Assembly: GCF_947500835.1 (NCBI RefSeq)
Contig: NZ_CANMTQ010000001.1
Location: 558,001-622,000 of the forward strand
Length of the DNA: 64,000 nt
Direction of reading: 5' to 3'
DNA from: an uncultured Halomonas sp.
GTDB taxonomy: Bacteria; Pseudomonadota; Gammaproteobacteria; Pseudomonadales; Halomonadaceae
The notes beneath the pieces are model-generated. The model was not told the DNA's origin, ran no database searches, and saw only the letters and a program-made list of their open reading frames with translations. The translations under genes were made by a program, and so were the position numbers. This document shows, one piece after another, positions 9,101 to 16,432 of this stretch (its first letter is position 1; each line of letters opens with the position of its first letter).

Positions 9101-10550
9101 CCATCGTTTCCAAGGCGCCGCGATCCTCGGGCAGGTTGACCCCGCGGGCCTGAATCAGGTCGTGCAGGGCTTCCGGGCTCTCCGGGAGTTCGCCAGTGTC
9201 ATAGCCGGCCTCGCGAAGCCGGGTGAGCATCTCGTAGAGCGAGGCCGGCACGTCGAGGTTGTCGGCGCCGACATTCTGCCGCCCGGGCGGGTGGTTGTAG
9301 TAGATCAGCGCCACCTTCTTGTCGGCGTTGTCCAGTGCGCGCAGGCGTTGCCAGCGAGCGAAGCGCTCGGCAACGGCATCGACGCGGGACGCCAGCGGCC
9401 GCGACAGCGTCAGTGCCACACCGGTGAGCGGGTCGATCTCGCGTGGGGCGGCCGCCGCCAGCACCATCGGCTGGCTCACGCCCTGCAGCTCCGGCATCGC
9501 CAGCTGGTAGTGCACCGCCTCACGTGGCAGGCCATCCTGAGAGAGCCGCCACTGCGCCTCGTTGCGCTCGGCCAGACGCAGCCCCTTGATCACCGGTACG
9601 TCGAGCTGGCCCAGCACCTGGGTGGCCGTGCGCCGTCCCTCGCCCCCGCCCAGGGTGAAGTCCTGCAGGCTCAGCACCCCTGCCAGGCTCGCTTCGCCAA
9701 GGGTCTCGGGCAGACGCTCGAGGGCTGCCAGGGTGGCCCCGCCCCAGCGCGCCAGCACCGCCACGCACTGCAGGTCGCGCTGCGTCAGCGCCGCGCAGAC
9801 GCTTTCGAGCAGCTCGCGGTCGCCGGGACGATCACCGCTGTCGAGATCGAGGATCGCCACTGCCGACCCAGGGTTCAGTCCCAGAGCGGCAGGGTCGGTG
9901 GTGGGCGTATCGTTGTTGCGGCCCGGCCGGTAGTAGCGGATCGCCGCCCGCGGCGAGGGTTCGGGTACCGTCAGGCCATGGCCGGCCTCGGCCAGCAGCC
10001 AGCGCAGCAGGCCGTCGAGGTGCTCGGGATTGCGCCCCTGGTAGTAGGCGCGCCCGATCAGCCATTCGGCCTGGGCGGGAAAACGCTCGCACTGCGCCGC
10101 CAGATGCCCGGTGGCCGACTCTTCGGCGTCGGGGCTCGCCACCAGCTCGCCCAGGGTTGCCGCATCGAGTCCGGCCAGCGCCCACTCGCCGCCCAGCCGT
10201 GACAGCCGCGTCAAGCGCCGGTCGCCGTTGACGGCGAGGATCGGGAAGTCACGCCGGGCGGCGGCGGTCTCCACCAGCCGCGCCAGGCGCCCTACCTGCT
10301 CACCGAAGACCGCCGCCAACAGTAGCGCATCGGCGGCGTCGAGCAGCTCGGCAAGCTCGGCGTCGTCCGTCTCGGCCAGCTGCTCCGGCGTGCGCAGGAC
10401 TACGCGATGGTCCGGGTAGGCGTCGAGAAAGCGTGCCGCGCCGGCGGCAAGTTCCGCGGCGGAGCGCTCCGAAACGATGCCCACCAGCGTGCCCGCGGAT
10501 GCCAGCGTCGGCAGCAGGCTGAGCAGCAGTACCAGGCAAGCCCGCATCAT
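6159..10550 (-). CDS. cobN: CobN-like cobaltochelatase-family protein with signal peptide and C-terminal membrane anchor
   Basis: A 1463-residue member of the CobN/BchH family, whose classical cytoplasmic CobN is the large subunit of aerobic cobaltochelatase. Family landmarks are clear: GNIFIGPQPPRG and a HANTTFPPTHQYLGFYHWL segment in the middle, NLPLIYPYIVDGVGEG, GAYGAGVNRL, DNDDGFDFQGGLSNA and NPQWLRPLMEHGYAGA near the end. Unusually, it starts with a signal peptide (MMRACLVLLLSLLPTLASAG) and ends with a Pro/Ala/Glu-rich linker, one membrane helix (about 1436-1456) and RRAR, so the bulk should face the periplasm. The usual GTHG-type core motif reads VGRHSTREFLPRR. No CobS or CobT ATPase subunit is nearby; ExbB- and DUF2149-type genes follow with 4-nt overlaps. 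The ATG at 10550 overlaps the btuB stop; a GTG lies 3 nt upstream. The family is certain; chelation of cobalt is not. Confidence 0.88.
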   Translation of the reverse strand: MMRACLVLLLSLLPTLASAGTLVGIVSERSAAELAAGAARFLDAYPDHRVVLRTPEQLAETDDAELAELLDAADALLLAAVFGEQVGRLARLVETAAARRDFPILAVNGDRRLTRLSRLGGEWALAGLDAATLGELVASPDAEESATGHLAAQCERFPAQAEWLIGRAYYQGRNPEHLDGLLRWLLAEAGHGLTVPEPSPRAAIRYYRPGRNNDTPTTDPAALGLNPGSAVAILDLDSGDRPGDRELLESVCAALTQRDLQCVAVLARWGGATLAALERLPETLGEASLAGVLSLQDFTLGGGEGRRTATQVLGQLDVPVIKGLRLAERNEAQWRLSQDGLPREAVHYQLAMPELQGVSQPMVLAAAAPREIDPLTGVALTLSRPLASRVDAVAERFARWQRLRALDNADKKVALIYYNHPPGRQNVGADNLDVPASLYEMLTRLREAGYDTGELPESPEALHDLIQARGVNLPEDRGALETMAGQVASLTGQEYRRYFATLPMTIRGELVQGPLGYLHARLAQADAQGEPALVREVLARVAKDLRHLLEQHDHPARNRALDLLNQYVQGWQAQLDHAEAVESETLESLRDALVATGIPGLTGWGEPPGRSMIVDDRMLFPGLRFGNIFIGPQPPRGWEVDEELLHANTTFPPTHQYLGFYHWLRDRFAADALVYVGRHSTREFLPRRRAGLTEDDYPELLGGNLPLIYPYIVDGVGEGIQAKRRALGVMIGHLTPPLAATELYDDLLELRQLVETFEVATDPDSPTRHRAVTMLRERIESLELTEAFEREIAGDLGLTAEEVNLNEVAAELLVHEAGHYVTDMQERFMPLGLHVFGRDWDDKAVATMLASMAGDTAPDVEEQAGRKARLEASPRHERENFLGALAGRFVPPGPGNDPLRTPEVLPTGRNFHALSSDLVPTQVAWSLGSQMAATARSRDAETAKGSEALVLWASDTVRDEGVMIAFGLDMLGVKPRWNSRGIVQGLERLPLSEDAPGQELEQAHRRERRDVLFTTSGLFRDLYEDQLVWLDLAVRLALDGASETIRAEHPQLDGALTAALDPLPEEMRDPGSEALADNRVAARWVADTRELMARDEPGTAAGNRAAWRVFGTAPGAYGAGVNRLASRSSAWEERNELGSAYRRRMGHVYGQGQGGERAHAAFDANLARVGRTYLGRASHLYGLLDNDDGFDFQGGLSNAVEQLADTPPDNRVLQHADPDNPKVESLERALLGELRARNLNPQWLRPLMEHGYAGARTMGSDFLDNLWGWQVTSPQVVRSWVWDEVDAVYFQDRHDLGLDDFLAEGHNVHVKTHMQATALLAAKRGYWDADEATLERLSGEFADAVIEHGLPGSGHAHPDHPLLPWIAARLDAERREAFNAVIEAARLEVPKPQAAPTSIREVAPSAAQATPPSETPTASAEAEAPQGETAATADGSVAMLPWLLGLAALLLLLGGMFYGRRAR

Positions 10551-12412
10551 CACAAGGCTCCGTAATCCACGCTGATAAAGACGGCGCGACCGGCGTTGAT
10601 ATAGTTCCGGGCGGTCTCGTACTGCTTGTCGAGGGCATTGTTTACCGTCAGCCGGGTCGACCAGTGCGGCGCGAAGGCCCAGCCGGCGCGCAGGTTGAGC
10701 AGGCCGAAGCCGCCCAGTCGCTGCTCGTTGGCGGCATCGTCGTAGCGGTGGTTCTGAACGATCCAGGAGCCGCCCATGGACCAGTCGCCGAGCTCGCGGT
10801 CAAGATCCAGACGCAGACTCTGGGTGGCGCGGCGCGGCAAGTCGTTGCCGGTGTCGCGATCTTCTGGATCGAGATAGGTGAGCGCGCCCCGCAGGGTCCA
10901 GTCGCCCAGCTCCGCGCCGGCGGCAAACTCCGCCCCGCGAATGCGTGCTTCGCTGACGTTAGTTGGGCGATAGCGCACCACGTTCGGCGCCGGCGAGTCG
11001 CTGGCCCAATCGATCAGGTCATCGATGTCGGTCTGAAACAGCGCCAGATCCCAGTAAAACGGCTGGTAGTCCCCGCGCACCCCTAGCTCATAAGAAGTCG
11101 ACGTTTCGGCCTCGAGGTCTTGATTGCCTTCGAATATGGAAGTGGTGCCGGAAAAGGTGCTCTCATCATAGGGGTAGTAGAGATCGTTGAAGGTCGGCGC
11201 CCGGAAGGCGGTGCCAACGCTTGCACGCAGTGTGTGCCAGTCATCGAGGGCGTAGCCCAGGGCCAGGTTGCCGGTCAGCTCGTCGCCGAAGGCCTCGTTG
11301 TCATCGTAGCGCAGGCCGGCCTGCAGGCTGACAGGATAGAAGTCCAGCAGCCCCTGGGCGAACACCGCGGTGTTGTCACGGCTGTCTTCGGCATAGTTTT
11401 CGGTGGTCGTGATGTCGTCCCGGGTAAACTCCGATCCCACGATCACCTCGTGGGGGCCGATATCCAGGGTGTTTTGCCAGCGCGCGGTGCGCTGGCGGGT
11501 ATCAAAGGTCGAGTCGCCAAGCGTGCGCTGGCTGTCCTGCTCGTCCCGGGACTCGCTCAAGGTCAGGCGGCTGCGCCAGCGCTCGGTGACCGGCAGTTCC
11601 CCATACACCCCTGCGACCTGCTGCACGAAGTCGGTCTCGCCGCCGTCGAACTCGGTGTTGCCCCGCGCCCGCAGCGCAAGCATGCCGACTTCACTACCGT
11701 CGTCGAAGGTGTGCGAGAGGCGTGCCAGGGCGGTGGTATTGTCAAAGCCCTTGTCCTCGCCGCCGCGGCGAACAGGCTCACCGTCGGTGGTGAAGTGACT
11801 GCCGGCGAAACTGTAGCGCGTGCCGCCCTCGCTGCCGGAGAGCCTGGCGCTGAGCCGGCGGGAATCGAAGTTGCCGCCCCCCGCCGACACCTCGGCGCCT
11901 GGCTCGCTCTCTTGCGCCTGATGGGTGAAAAGCTGCACCACGCCGCCCACGGCATCGGCGCCATAAAGACTGCCAAGCGGGCCGCGCACGATTTCGGCGC
12001 GCTCGAACATGCGCGGATCAAGATACTGCCAGGCAGAACCGCCCGCGGTAGCCGAGCGCAGCCGGATGCCGTCGATCAGCAGCAGCGAACCACTGTTGTC
12101 CACGCCGCGGATGAAGACGCTGCTCTGCTTGCCGAAGGAGCCATTGGTGTTGACGTCGACGCCAGGCTGGCCGCGAAAAAGATCAGTGATGTTGGTAGGG
12201 TCATGGCGGCGCAGCGTCGCCTCGTCGAGCACCGTAACGGAGGCCAGCGTTTCGTCGGCGGTGCGTGGCGCCAGGGTAGCGGTGACCACCAAAGGGTTGA
12301 GGTCGATGCGGCTAGCGTCGCTGTCGGTGGTGCCCTGGGCGTGAACGATCAGGGGTAAAAAGCCCAGACCGAAGACCGTCAGGCCATGGAAGGTGTGGCG
12401 TGTAGTGCTCAT
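10550..12412 (-). CDS. btuB: TonB-dependent outer-membrane receptor, BtuB type
   Basis: An outer-membrane receptor for B12 and related corrinoids. The 620-residue protein has a signal peptide ending around VHAQG, a TonB-box-like LNPLVVTAT at about residue 38, a plug domain (TNITDLFRGQPGVDV, IRGVDNSGSLLLIDGIRL) and a 22-strand-type barrel ending in the aromatic-rich VFISVDYGAL. The ATG at 12412 is chosen over an upstream one because AAGGGA precedes it. The gene lies directly behind the cobalamin riboswitch and overlaps cobN, so B12 should repress the whole chain. The ligand is inferred from the riboswitch and btuFCD rather than from the barrel sequence. Confidence 0.92.
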   Translation of the reverse strand: MSTTRHTFHGLTVFGLGFLPLIVHAQGTTDSDASRIDLNPLVVTATLAPRTADETLASVTVLDEATLRRHDPTNITDLFRGQPGVDVNTNGSFGKQSSVFIRGVDNSGSLLLIDGIRLRSATAGGSAWQYLDPRMFERAEIVRGPLGSLYGADAVGGVVQLFTHQAQESEPGAEVSAGGGNFDSRRLSARLSGSEGGTRYSFAGSHFTTDGEPVRRGGEDKGFDNTTALARLSHTFDDGSEVGMLALRARGNTEFDGGETDFVQQVAGVYGELPVTERWRSRLTLSESRDEQDSQRTLGDSTFDTRQRTARWQNTLDIGPHEVIVGSEFTRDDITTTENYAEDSRDNTAVFAQGLLDFYPVSLQAGLRYDDNEAFGDELTGNLALGYALDDWHTLRASVGTAFRAPTFNDLYYPYDESTFSGTTSIFEGNQDLEAETSTSYELGVRGDYQPFYWDLALFQTDIDDLIDWASDSPAPNVVRYRPTNVSEARIRGAEFAAGAELGDWTLRGALTYLDPEDRDTGNDLPRRATQSLRLDLDRELGDWSMGGSWIVQNHRYDDAANEQRLGGFGLLNLRAGWAFAPHWSTRLTVNNALDKQYETARNYINAGRAVFISVDYGAL

Positions 12413-12509
12413 GGATGTCCCTTGCTCGCCGTGCCTGCCCGCACGGCCATAATGCAGCAATCACCGGGCGGCAAGAAACGAGAAAGGGAGAACGGCGAGG
12501 TCGGCCCTG

Positions 12510-12990
12510 CCTCTGAGTCGCCCACCGCAACCCGGCACTAGGGAAACACGCACATACGTCGGCGCGGGCGAACGGCGGCGTGTGCCTTACGTTTCATCCC
12601 ACTCGTCGATTTGGTCGTGACGCGTTTCTAAGCTCTCGGGCCGGTCTCCGGGCTGACGAGTGGACGCAAAGCGTCCTGAAATGCCACCTTCCCATGCCGA
12701 GGCACAGTGGTATAGGGCATTCCCAGGAGCCTGTCGGATTTGACCGATCGTCACGAGAGATTCGGGTTTCGAGACAAGTTCATCGATCTGATGAGGCGAA
12801 TAGCTCGCTATTTAACGAGTCAGATCGAATGCAATTGGCCGAAAGGCCGGATCTAGCAGTAGATCAGCGTTAAGTCCGATAGGCTCCTAAACTCGATCAC
12901 CGTTGCGGGGGCAGCGTCGGACTGGCGCGAGGCGCACCGACTTCCCGTTTCACCCCAGACGCTTAAACGCCTGGGACACCTGAGAGTGGG
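12510..12990 (-). promoter_or_regulatory. Cobalamin riboswitch upstream of btuB
   Basis: Read on the minus strand, the leader contains the 5' core GGGTGAAACGGGAAGTCGGTG (about 12930-12960), GCTGCCCCCGCAACGG (12900-12915), CCACTG then ATGGGAAGG (about 12690-12716), and the B12 box GCCCGGAGACCGGCCC (about 12639-12655). The L5 sequence CCGCAAC (12902-12908) is complementary over 7 nt to GTTGCGG (12525-12531), which sits in a small hairpin downstream and fits the L5-L13 kissing loop. The leader continues about 110 nt to the btuB start. It lies behind the cobU-like gene, so read-through from the cobT operon would cross it. A structured insertion occupies its variable arm. Confidence 0.9.
12725..12888. 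repeat. MITE-like structured insertion inside the riboswitch variable arm
   Basis: The ends are inverted repeats: AGGAGCCTGTCGGATTTGAC at the left and, read on the other strand, AGGAGCCTATCGGACTTAAC at the right, matching at about 17 of 20 positions. Inside are nested stems: TCGATCTGA pairing with TCAGATCGA around AATAGC-TC-GCTATT, GGCC-GAAA-GGCC, and GATCTA-GCAG-TAGATC. It lies between the L5 core and the CCACTG core of the riboswitch, where an arm of variable length is tolerated. No target duplication is evident. It could be a mobile repeat or a native extension of the arm. Confidence 0.65.
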
Positions 12991-13055
12991 CGCTACGCTA
13001 GCAGCACGCCTCGGTGGGGTCAACGACGCCGGTGAGCCGGGGTTTGACACGCCGG

Positions 13056-13481
13056 TCATTTCAGTCGCCTGACAAGCCCATGGCGGACATACCAGACGCC
13101 CTCGGCGCGCTCGGCGGCGTCCTGGGCCAGCCAGCCGGCCAGGTCACGCAGGCGCCGCGCCAGAGGCGACATGGGCACGATGCCGCGCCCCATCTCGGGC
13201 AGGATCAGCACCACCGTCAGGCCGCCGCGCTCGGCGGCGACCAGCGTATCGAGTGCGGCGACAAGCCGCCTGCGCAGGCGATCATCCTCGGGCTCATCAC
13301 TTAAGGCCGCTTCAATCCATGCCGCCCAGCCGGTCACCACCAGCGGCAAGCTGCAGACGACCGCTGCAGGCCAGTTGTCCAACGGCGCACCGGCATTTAG
13401 GCGATGCCAGTGGGCGGTGGGGTAGCGCTTGCTTACCGCGTCACGCTTGCCGGCGCAGGCACCGCCGATGAAGAGCTGCAT
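13056..13481 (-). CDS. Degenerate CobU-like protein (second adenosylcobinamide kinase homologue)
   Basis: A 141-residue relative of CobU/CobP. It keeps the N-terminal strand and glycine loop in altered form (IGGACAGKRDA: the Ser/Thr that normally follows GK is arginine) and the family motif EMGRGIVPMSPLARRLRDLAGW near residue 100. Canonical CobU is about 180 residues, and a complete copy lies at 14784-15326. This one may have lost kinase activity and act as a regulatory or guanylyltransferase-like partner, or may be decaying. The ATG at 13481 is preceded by AAGGGG; a GTG lies 6 nt upstream. It overlaps the end of cobC by 49 nt and is the last gene before the riboswitch. Confidence 0.75.
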   Translation of the reverse strand: MQLFIGGACAGKRDAVSKRYPTAHWHRLNAGAPLDNWPAAVVCSLPLVVTGWAAWIEAALSDEPEDDRLRRRLVAALDTLVAAERGGLTVVLILPEMGRGIVPMSPLARRLRDLAGWLAQDAAERAEGVWYVRHGLVRRLK

Positions 13482-14074
13482 TGCCACGCCCCTTTTTGTT
13501 GCAAAAAGATCAGCCGGCGGCCCTCGGCCTGGCCCAGGCTGCCCTCCCAGAAATCGATTTCCTCGAAGCGCCGGCGCAGTTCGCGGATCACGCCGCCATG
13601 GGTGACGACCAGCACTCGCTCAAGCGCCTGGGCCGTTACCTCGGCGAACAGGTCGCTAAGCCACGCGTCGAGGCGCCGGCGCAGCTCGCCGGAGGACTCG
13701 CCGCCGGGCGGCGCCTGCTCACCCAGGCCATCGATCCAGGCGCGGTAGGCGGGCAGCGTCTTGAGTTCTTCATAGCATTTGCCCTCGTACTCGCCGAAAT
13801 TGAGCTCGCGCAGCCGGGCATCGAAGTGCGGCGTCAACGTATCACTCCGCCCTGTCATAAGATGCGCCAGGGTCTGGCGACAGCGCGTCAGGTCGCTTGA
13901 GTGGATAGCATCGAATGACTCCCCCTCTACGGCGTCGCGAAGCCGATCCAGACCGGGCCGCGCCTCGGGCAGCAGCAGGGGAATGTCCCGCTGCCCCTGA
14001 TAGCGGCGCTCACGATTCCAGGCGGTCAGGCCGTGGCGAACGACCACCAGCTCCAGGCGATCAGCAACAGCCAT
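13433..14074 (-). CDS. cobC: Histidine phosphatase, alpha-ribazole phosphatase type
   Basis: CobC removes the phosphate of alpha-ribazole phosphate, or of adenosylcobalamin phosphate, in nucleotide-loop assembly. The 213-residue protein has the histidine phosphatase signature VVVRHGLTAWNRERRYQGQ with the nucleophile near residue 14, SDLTRCRQT, the acid-base glutamate in RELNFGEYEGK and the second histidine in VVTHGGVIRELRR. The open frame continues upstream, but the strong AAGGAGGAG before the ATG at 14074 marks the start. It overlaps cobS by 49 nt. General phosphoglycerate mutase-like phosphatases share the fold; the cob neighbours decide the call. Confidence 0.88.
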   Translation of the reverse strand: MAVADRLELVVVRHGLTAWNRERRYQGQRDIPLLLPEARPGLDRLRDAVEGESFDAIHSSDLTRCRQTLAHLMTGRSDTLTPHFDARLRELNFGEYEGKCYEELKTLPAYRAWIDGLGEQAPPGGESSGELRRRLDAWLSDLFAEVTAQALERVLVVTHGGVIRELRRRFEEIDFWEGSLGQAEGRRLIFLQQKGAWQCSSSSAVPAPASVTR

Positions 14075-14787
14075 AGCTCTCCTCCTTCGATGGCGGCACC
14101 CAGGATATCGCCGTTGATGCCGTTGAAGCTTTGTGTCATGACGATACCGTACAGCAGTAAAAACGCGAGCAGGCCAGCCAACAGCCAGAGCCAGCCCGGC
14201 AGCAGCCAAAACAGTGGGACCAGCGTCAACAGCGCCAGCGCCAGATCCGTCAAACCAAGGTGCTGGCGCCACTGCCACGCCAGCCCCTCGCGACGCGCGC
14301 AAGGCGCCAGGCGCAGCAGCGCCGCCGCGCCAAAACGCGCCAAAGCCGGTATCGCGACCAGTACCCCCAGGGGCGCTCCGGCGACAAGCAGCGCCCATAG
14401 CAACATGGCCTTCCAGGCCAGCTGAAAGACCAGCGCCAGGACGGCGAAGCTGCCCACCTGAGAGTCCTTCATGATCTCCCAACGGCGCGCCAGGGGCGCA
14501 TTGCTGCCCAGGGCATCGGCCACGTCCATCAGCCCATCCAGATGCAATCCCCCGGAGAGCGCCACCCATAGGCTGAGCAGCACCAGCGCCAGCAGCGGGT
14601 CCGGCAGCGCACCGGACAACAGCGCAGCGGCCCCAGCCAGCAGGGCGCCAAGCGCCAATCCCACCAGAGGATAGCTGCGCAGCGCCCAGCGGCTGGTGGC
14701 CGGCGTCCAGGGACAATTCACCGGCACCGGCAGCCGCGTCAGGAACTGGAAGGCCAACAGTAGGCCATAGCCCGCCTCCTTCATCAT
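14026..14787 (-). CDS. cobS: Adenosylcobinamide-GDP ribazoletransferase
   Basis: CobS (CobV in Pseudomonas) joins adenosylcobinamide-GDP and alpha-ribazole to give adenosylcobalamin (phosphate) at the inner membrane. The 253-residue, multi-helix membrane protein has the N-terminal FQFLTRLPVP motif, the catalytic-type GGLHLDGLMDVADALGS near residue 85 and a C-terminal GINGDILGA segment. The ATG at 14787 overlaps the cobU stop, ATGA fashion. It is the terminal assembly enzyme of the late-step operon. Confidence 0.94.
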   Translation of the reverse strand: MMKEAGYGLLLAFQFLTRLPVPVNCPWTPATSRWALRSYPLVGLALGALLAGAAALLSGALPDPLLALVLLSLWVALSGGLHLDGLMDVADALGSNAPLARRWEIMKDSQVGSFAVLALVFQLAWKAMLLWALLVAGAPLGVLVAIPALARFGAAALLRLAPCARREGLAWQWRQHLGLTDLALALLTLVPLFWLLPGWLWLLAGLLAFLLLYGIVMTQSFNGINGDILGAAIEGGELWLLLIAWSWWSFATA

Positions 14788-15326
14788 GTCGCCTCCCGCT
14801 CCTCGGTCCAATCAATAGCCACGCCAGCCACCACCTCGATGACCCGGTCGGCTTGGCCAGCCAGCGCACGATGCAGGCGCTGCAAAAAGGCTATATAGCG
14901 CCAGGTCTCGGCGTCCGGGGGCATAACATCCTCATTGAGATCATTGGAGACCACCACCAGATCCAGCGAACGCGCCCGAGCCGCGGTCAGCAGCGCCTCG
15001 AGCTGGGCCAGGCCCGCGGCACTGTCATAGCGCGCCTCGAAAAGCGCCCGGGCGGCCCAAAGCGTCAAACAGTCGAGCAATACGCTGGCCCCGGGCTCGA
15101 TGCTATCGAGCGCCGTGCCCAACGCCAGGGGCGCCTCCCGGGTGCGCCACGCATCTCCCCGGTCGCGGCGATGGCGGGCGATGCGCGCGTTCATCTCGGC
15201 GTCCGAGGCGGTTGCCGTGGCCAGATAGTAACGCGCACCGTCGCGGACCTGCTGGCACTCGCGTGCCAGACGCTCGGCGACAGCGCTCTTGCCGCAGCGC
15301 GCCCCGCCGCTGACGAAGACGATCAT
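14784..15326 (-). CDS. cobU: Bifunctional adenosylcobinamide kinase / guanylyltransferase
   Basis: CobU (CobP) phosphorylates adenosylcobinamide and then transfers GMP to it. The 180-residue protein has an intact P-loop SGGARCGKSAVAERLA at the N-terminus, an RHRRDRGDAWRTREAP segment typical of the family and VVSNDLNEDVMPPDAETW where CobU normally has a VGxGIVP-type loop. Length is standard. The gene is linked by 4-nt overlaps to cobD upstream and cobS downstream. This is the catalytic copy; the shortened paralogue downstream lacks the P-loop Ser/Thr. Confidence 0.93.
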   Translation of the reverse strand: MIVFVSGGARCGKSAVAERLARECQQVRDGARYYLATATASDAEMNARIARHRRDRGDAWRTREAPLALGTALDSIEPGASVLLDCLTLWAARALFEARYDSAAGLAQLEALLTAARARSLDLVVVSNDLNEDVMPPDAETWRYIAFLQRLHRALAGQADRVIEVVAGVAIDWTEEREAT

Positions 15327-16432
15327 ACTTCCCTTCTCTCACTCAGGGCGGCAAGCAGCCGCGCATTGGCGTCACGTTCGCGCAGCGCCAGGCGCAGCCA
15401 GCCGCCGTCGAGCCCGGGAAAACCATGGGTGTGGCGGGCCAGGATACCGGCGCGCAGCAGCTGCTCAAAAAGGGCTGCGCTAGCTATTGAGGCTGAGCCG
15501 TCGACAGTTTCTAGAGGAGGCCGCACCAGGAAGAAGTTGGCGCGACTCGGTATCACCTCGAGACCCTCAGCGGTGAGACCGGCCTGCAGGCGCGGGTGCT
15601 CCTCATTCAGCCACTGCTGAGTACGGGCAAGGAAGTCGATGTCGGCTAGCAGCGGCGCCACCAACTCGGCGGCCAGATGATTGACGCTCCAGGGCGGCTG
15701 GGTGGCCTGAAGCTGGCGCACCAGTGATTCACTCGCCAGCAGATAACCCATCCGCAGCCCCGGCAGTGCATAAAGTTTGGTCAAAGAGCGCAGCAGGATG
15801 AGGTTGTCGAAACGCGCCAGCAGCGGGGCCAGGCTTTCCTCCGCGGGCGTGACGAAATCAATGAAGGCCTCATCGATCACCACGCGGCTGCCGCGCAGTG
15901 CCGCCAGGGTCAGCAGTTGTTCAATTGTCTCGCGGGGCAATAGGGTGGCGGTGGGATTGTTGGGTCGACATAGAAACAACAACGTGCCGCGCTCAAGGCT
16001 CAAAGCAAGACTCGCCGGGTCGAGGGAGAAGTCCGGTGGAATCAGACATACATTGTCGACGGCAATATCGAAGGCGCGACAGGCCCGGGCGTACTCATTA
16101 AAGGTGGGTTGGACGATCACCGCCCGCCCGCCGGCGTGGGCCGCTGCTGTAAGAAAGATCGCCTCAGCGCCGCCGTTGGTCAGCAGCACCTGCTCCACGG
16201 CCACGCCCGCCTCCCGGGCAATCGCTTCCCGGGCCGGGCGGTAATCCGGCGCTGGGTAGCTGTCAAGGCCCTCGATTGCGGCGGCCAAGCGAGACGACAC
16301 CCACTGCGGCGCCCCGAGGGGATTGAGGTTGGCGCTGAAATCCAGCAGCGAATGATCAAGCGGCAATCCAAAGCGCGCCAGCAGCGGCGCTGCCTGTCCG
16401 CCGTGGGACGGCCAACGCGCATCCTGGGTCAT
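15323..16432 (-). CDS. cobD: PLP-dependent L-threonine-O-3-phosphate decarboxylase
   Basis: This enzyme makes (R)-1-aminopropan-2-ol phosphate, the linker precursor of the nucleotide loop. The 369-residue class I aminotransferase-fold protein shows LLDFSANLNPLG near residue 27, the PNNPTATLLP cofactor-site motif, the DEAFIDF segment and the PLP lysine in LLRSLTKLYALPGLRMGY. The upstream open frame is a shadow of cbiB. The ATG at 16432 overlaps the cbiB stop by 4 nt. In Pseudomonas nomenclature this gene is called cobC; here cobD follows Salmonella usage. Confidence 0.92.
   Translation of the reverse strand: MTQDARWPSHGGQAAPLLARFGLPLDHSLLDFSANLNPLGAPQWVSSRLAAAIEGLDSYPAPDYRPAREAIAREAGVAVEQVLLTNGGAEAIFLTAAAHAGGRAVIVQPTFNEYARACRAFDIAVDNVCLIPPDFSLDPASLALSLERGTLLFLCRPNNPTATLLPRETIEQLLTLAALRGSRVVIDEAFIDFVTPAEESLAPLLARFDNLILLRSLTKLYALPGLRMGYLLASESLVRQLQATQPPWSVNHLAAELVAPLLADIDFLARTQQWLNEEHPRLQAGLTAEGLEVIPSRANFFLVRPPLETVDGSASIASAALFEQLLRAGILARHTHGFPGLDGGWLRLALRERDANARLLAALSERREV

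Noticed and set aside
8514..10202. 562-residue open frame on the plus strand
   Set aside because: It is antisense to the cobN homologue. It lacks family motifs and has the Ala/Gly/Arg/His-rich composition of a shadow frame in GC-rich DNA.
11120..12358. 412-residue plus-strand frame opposite btuB
   Set aside because: Low-complexity shadow composition; btuB on the minus strand has clear receptor motifs and context.
13433..14869. Apparent fusion of a long N-terminal region to the CobC phosphatase
   Set aside because: The extra part is cobS and cobU read out of frame; AAGGAGGAG at the ATG at 14074 identifies the true start.
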